64,000 nt of DNA from JAJDFU01 sp964641965 (GTDB lineage: Bacteria; Bacteroidota; Bacteroidia; Chitinophagales; Saprospiraceae): the NCBI GenBank assembly GCA_964641965.1, contig CAZXLD010000004.1:1-64000 (forward strand). Direction: 5' to 3'. Position numbers and translations under genes: made by a program. Below are positions 61,278 through 64,000 of the stretch, one piece after another. Within the stretch, counting starts at the first letter, position 1, and each line of letters opens with the position of its first letter. The notes under the pieces are model-generated. The model was not told the origin of the DNA and did not search any database. It worked only from the letters and a program-made list of their open reading frames with translations.

Positions 61278-62948
61278 ATGAGTACCACCGAAAAACCGAT
61301 CATTTTCTCTATTGATGACGACCCTCAGGTGTTGCGCTCCCTAAAACGGGATTTACGAAATGCTTACAAAAGCGATTATCGGATTCTGAGTACAGACTCC
61401 GCCAATGAAGCCCTGAAATCTTTGCCTGAGTTGAAAAAAAAGGGGGAAGAAGTAGCCCTGTTCCTTTCGGACCAACGCATGCCGGAAATGCAAGGGGTAG
61501 AATTCCTGGAAAGAGCCCGGGAAGTTTTCCCAGTTGCCAAACGGGTGTTGTTGACCGCCTACTCCGATACCGATGCTGCCATTAAAGCTATCAATGATGT
61601 CCAGTTGGACTACTATTTGATGAAACCCTGGGATCCACCCCAGGAGAAACTATTTCCCGTCTTGACGGAATTGCTGGAAGAATGGCAAAGCGGTTACATT
61701 CCGGAATTTAAAGGGATCCGGGTCGTAGGCTATCAGTACTCGCCCAAGTCGCATGCAATAAAAGACTTTTTGGCAGGTAACCTGAGGCCTTACCAGTGGT
61801 TGGATATTGATTCCAGCACTAAAGCCCAGGAACTCCTTGAACTTCATGGGATAGAAACCAAGGACTTACCGGCTGCTTTTTTTGAGGATGGCTCTTTTTT
61901 AGCCGACCCCCAGCTTCAGGAGCTGGCAACTAAAGTTGGGCTGAACCCGAATGTGCAAAGCGATATGTATGATGTCGTCATTGTAGGTGCTGGTCCTGCA
62001 GGCTTGGCAGCGGGCGTATACGGAGGTTCTGAAGGGTTAAAAACACTATTGATTGAGCGTCGGGCTCCCGGTGGACAAGCCGGTACCAGTTCGAGAATTG
62101 AGAACTACCTAGGGTTTCCAAAAGGACTTAGCGGCTCCGAGTTGGCACGCCGGGCACTGACCCAGGCTACGCGCTTCGGAATTGAATTCTTATCTCCCCA
62201 AGAGGTGGAATCCTTTGAGATTGATGGAAATTATAAGCGGGTAAAATTGAAGGACGGTACCGAGATTAATACGAGAGCTGTTGTAATCACCACGGGTGTT
62301 GATTACCGGAAACTGCCTGCCTCCGGCGTGGATAACTTTACAGGTGCAGGGATCTACTATGGTGCGGCTATGACCGAAGCCCAATCTTGTCGAAATAAGA
62401 AAGTCTTTATTGTAGGTGGAGGCAATTCCGCTGGCCAGGGATCGGTGTATTTATCCAAGTATGCAGAGCAAGTAACCATTCTGATTCGCAAGCCGGATCT
62501 GTCCAGTTCCATGTCCTCCTACCTGATCGACCAAATAGATGGCATAGACAATATTCGGGTACAGGGCTTTCGACAGATCAAAGAAGCCAGAGGAGAGGAT
62601 CATTTGAATTGCCTGGAAATTGAAAACCTGGAGGACAATAGTACTTATGTTGAAGAAGCGGATGCACTGTTCATCTTTATTGGCGCTCGACCTGTGACTG
62701 AATGGCTAGATGATGCTGTGATCAGAAACCCAAAAGGATTCATTGAAACCGGCAAAGAGTTGCAACAGTACCAGGAGTTCCAGAAAATCTGGAAATTGGA
62801 GCGGGATCCCTTTTTGCTCGAAACTTGCATCCCCGGTATTTTTGCCGCCGGCGACGTTCGAGCAGGGGCCATGAATCGAGTAGCCAGTGCTGTTGGAGAA
62901 GGGGCGATGGCCATAAAATTTGTTCATGAGTATATGGCCGAAGTGTAG
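61278..62948 (+). CDS. receiver / thioredoxin-like / thioredoxin-reductase fusion
   Basis: A 556-residue fusion. The receiver (~1-125) has FSIDDDPQ, phospho-acceptor Asp in ALFLSDQRMPEMQG and the Lys of YYLMKPWDPP. A degenerate thioredoxin-like domain (~140-225) follows (IRVVGYQYSPKSHAIKDFLA, WLDIDSSTKAQELLELHGIE) without CxxC. The C-terminal FAD/NAD(P) pyridine-nucleotide oxidoreductase has DVVIVGAGPAGLAAGVYGGS, RRAPGGQAGTSSRIENYLGF, KVFIVGGGNSAGQGSVYLSK and GIFAAGDVRAG; the CxxC of classic TrxR is replaced by AMTEAQSC. It probably acts as a phosphorylation-controlled NAD(P)H oxidoreductase partnered with the CAP_ED kinase 30 nt upstream. Start ATG 61278; the stop is TAG. Confidence 0.9.
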   Translation: MSTTEKPIIFSIDDDPQVLRSLKRDLRNAYKSDYRILSTDSANEALKSLPELKKKGEEVALFLSDQRMPEMQGVEFLERAREVFPVAKRVLLTAYSDTDAAIKAINDVQLDYYLMKPWDPPQEKLFPVLTELLEEWQSGYIPEFKGIRVVGYQYSPKSHAIKDFLAGNLRPYQWLDIDSSTKAQELLELHGIETKDLPAAFFEDGSFLADPQLQELATKVGLNPNVQSDMYDVVIVGAGPAGLAAGVYGGSEGLKTLLIERRAPGGQAGTSSRIENYLGFPKGLSGSELARRALTQATRFGIEFLSPQEVESFEIDGNYKRVKLKDGTEINTRAVVITTGVDYRKLPASGVDNFTGAGIYYGAAMTEAQSCRNKKVFIVGGGNSAGQGSVYLSKYAEQVTILIRKPDLSSSMSSYLIDQIDGIDNIRVQGFRQIKEARGEDHLNCLEIENLEDNSTYVEEADALFIFIGARPVTEWLDDAVIRNPKGFIETGKELQQYQEFQKIWKLERDPFLLETCIPGIFAAGDVRAGAMNRVASAVGEGAMAIKFVHEYMAEV

Positions 62949-62962
62949 CCGAAATTCAGGTT

Positions 62963-63208
62963 TCATTCCAGGCAATAAGCTGAAATAAATCCATCTGCGG
63001 TAGCGTCTTCAATCCACTGATCTTCCATACCAGAAAGTTCATCTTCATTACAACTGCAACGCATGCTTTCTGAAGAGTCTCCATTGGGTGCCCCAAAGGC
63101 AAAACAATTCATGCATTTTTCCTCACAAGGGCAACTGCTACTGGTCACACCCAGCAGGAGAGCCACAGCGAAAATAGAGATCAAGCGAAGGGGAGCAGGC
63201 ATTTTCAT
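62963..63208 (-). CDS. small Cys-rich exported protein
   Basis: An 81-residue protein with a hydrophobic N-terminus (LRLISIFAVALLLGVTSSSC) and seven Cys, including CPCEEKCMNC, RCSCNE and YCLE. It may be a lipoprotein (TSSSC) or a disulfide- or metal-binding secreted peptide. No family is recognised. It lies between the TrxR fusion and M28 genes, on the minus strand. Confidence 0.6.
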   Translation of the reverse strand: MKMPAPLRLISIFAVALLLGVTSSSCPCEEKCMNCFAFGAPNGDSSESMRCSCNEDELSGMEDQWIEDATADGFISAYCLE

Positions 63209-63300
63209 AGGTGTTGAGTTTCGTTCCTAAAAATTTGACTATTCTTAAAGATCTTCTCACTTACTTGGGTAAAATATTTGTTAACTCTGGGATACACCTA

Positions 63301-63336
63301 AAACAGCCCCTCTTGGAGTATCAAGAAGGGCTGTTT
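63301..63336 (-). terminator. terminator of the second M28 gene
   Basis: AAACAGCCC-C-TCTTG pairs with CAAGA-A-GGGCTGTTT around GAGTAT. It lies 22 nt past the minus-strand stop at 63358. The trailing T-run is short (GTTTTAGG), so efficiency is uncertain. Confidence 0.6.
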
Positions 63337-63357
63337 GCAATATCGAAGAATTACTGA

Positions 63358-64000
63358 TTAATCTCTGCGCTCATCACTGATTACTGATTCAGCGGCACCC
63401 GGTTCCATGGTTAGATCCGTTTTCTTTCGAGGAAGCTTTTCATCCAACTGTGCCGTATTCCACACAAAAGCGGCAATGATAGTCGCCGCTTGCTTTAAAT
63501 CATCTTCTACCAAATGATCCCAGTTGTCCATATTGGAATGATGGGTACGGTTGAAGTAGGCCATAGGATCCTGTATAAACTGAAAGCCCGGCACATTAGC
63601 TGCATCAAAGGCTAAATGGTCTGTTCCACCTGTGTTATTTAAGGTAAGGGTTCCTGCCTCAAGGTCCTTGAACGGTTGCAACCATTCCCGAAACAAGGGA
63701 GCTACGCGGTCATTTCCCTGCAGGTAAACTCCACGGATTTTACCCGTGCCATTATCCATATTAAAATAGCCCGAAATTTTTTCCTGATCCTTACGGAGTG
63801 ATTTGGGGGTCCAGGAATCCGGAGCGTAATTGACGTATTGATCGCCTACATAGTGCCGAGAACCGAACAATCCTTGTTCTTCACCTGTCCATAAGGCCAA
63901 TCTAAGGGTTCGTCGGGGCTGAATACCGGTTTCCTTTATAGTTTCTAGCAAGATGCGCGCCACTTCCATCATTACGGAAGAACCAGCTGCGTTATCCGTT
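63358..64000 (-). CDS. M28-family peptidase, partial (N-terminus beyond the window)
   Basis: The C-terminal part of a second M28 peptidase. In the minus frame the codons before the internal Met at 63972 still read TDNAAGSSVMMEVARILLET, i.e. the DNAxGSS metal motif, so the gene continues past 64000. TGEEQGLFGSRHYVGDQYVN gives the catalytic EE, FNMDNGTGKIRGVYLQGNDR the next Asp, and YFNRTHHSNMDNWDHL the late His. It resembles the aminopeptidase/PDZ-type secreted M28 enzymes of Bacteroidota. Full length and signal peptide are not visible. Confidence 0.88.
   Translation of the reverse strand, partial: TDNAAGSSVMMEVARILLETIKETGIQPRRTLRLALWTGEEQGLFGSRHYVGDQYVNYAPDSWTPKSLRKDQEKISGYFNMDNGTGKIRGVYLQGNDRVAPLFREWLQPFKDLEAGTLTLNNTGGTDHLAFDAANVPGFQFIQDPMAYFNRTHHSNMDNWDHLVEDDLKQAATIIAAFVWNTAQLDEKLPRKKTDLTMEPGAAESVISDERRD

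Noticed and set aside
1..64000. Possible genome-wide reassignment of UAG to a sense codon
   Set aside because: Several well-defined genes end properly at UAG (PIN toxin, M20 amidohydrolase, SMUG2-like, PorT-like, AraC, TrxR fusion), so UAG works as a stop here. The two interruptions are local.
1..64000. CRISPR array, tRNA, rRNA or complete insertion sequence
   Set aside because: No regularly spaced repeats, cloverleaf sequences, rRNA motifs or transposase gene could be found by reading.

Overview
The window is a chromosomal segment of a Bacteroidota bacterium, most likely of the Saprospiria (Lewinella/Haliscomenobacter-like). Pointers are the many SusC/PorT-type outer-membrane barrels, Bacteroidota-type lipoproteins, DUF3667, type B L31 next to a GlmU-family protein, a TPR histidine kinase of the HisKA_3 type, and almost no Shine-Dalgarno sequences. 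The order is inferred from general resemblance, not from a search. I see no rRNA, tRNA, CRISPR array or complete insertion sequence.

Layout. 1-1870 is an accessory patch: an orphan DUF433 gene, a VapBC-like pair, a chimeric TIR/DUF559 remnant and GC-rich hairpin repeats. 1866-4252 carries a beta-helix lipoprotein with a diheme lipoprotein (HNE_0200/SO_2930-type pair). 4287-5870 is a membrane TIR protein with WG-like, short helical and TonB-C regions. 5999-15379 holds a SMUG2-like glycosylase, a tricorn-type protease, an M20 amidohydrolase, a YbiT-like ABC-F ATPase, an MhqO-like dioxygenase and an unknown membrane-anchored protein. 15618-19292 is one 1224-residue gene joining two Ddl-like ATP-grasp ligases, a membrane segment and three PASTA-like domains, followed by a rhodanese. 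19712-23828 is housekeeping (SPOR, MBL hydrolase and its small partner, PorT-like barrel, Ppx/GppA, RbfA). 24069-26510 is an ATP-grasp/aspartoacylase operon.

27718-33664 is a compact five-gene operon: secreted cupredoxin, porin-like barrel, TPR histidine kinase, NarL-type regulator and a DUF481 barrel. The genes overlap or nearly abut. A 1.1-kb gene-poor stretch follows, then a c-type cytochrome lipoprotein, a TonB-type barrel, two SnoaL-like proteins, DinB, a methyltransferase/GlmU-family/L31 block and two Nudix genes. A bestrophin gene is broken by an in-frame UAG, and a TonB receptor lies beside it.

50121-64000 holds a divergent MFS/AraC pair, DUF3667, a small lipoprotein also cut by UAG, a macro-domain protein, a beta-lactamase-fold hydrolase, SSB, two M28 peptidases (the second runs off the right edge), MATE, and a CAP_ED histidine kinase followed by a response-regulator/thioredoxin-reductase fusion.

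The strongest leads are the Ddl-Ddl-PASTA fusion, the redox two-component pair at 59820-62948, the TIR-TonB fusion, the MBL gene whose best start is AUA in an ATAA overlap, and the two amber-interrupted genes.
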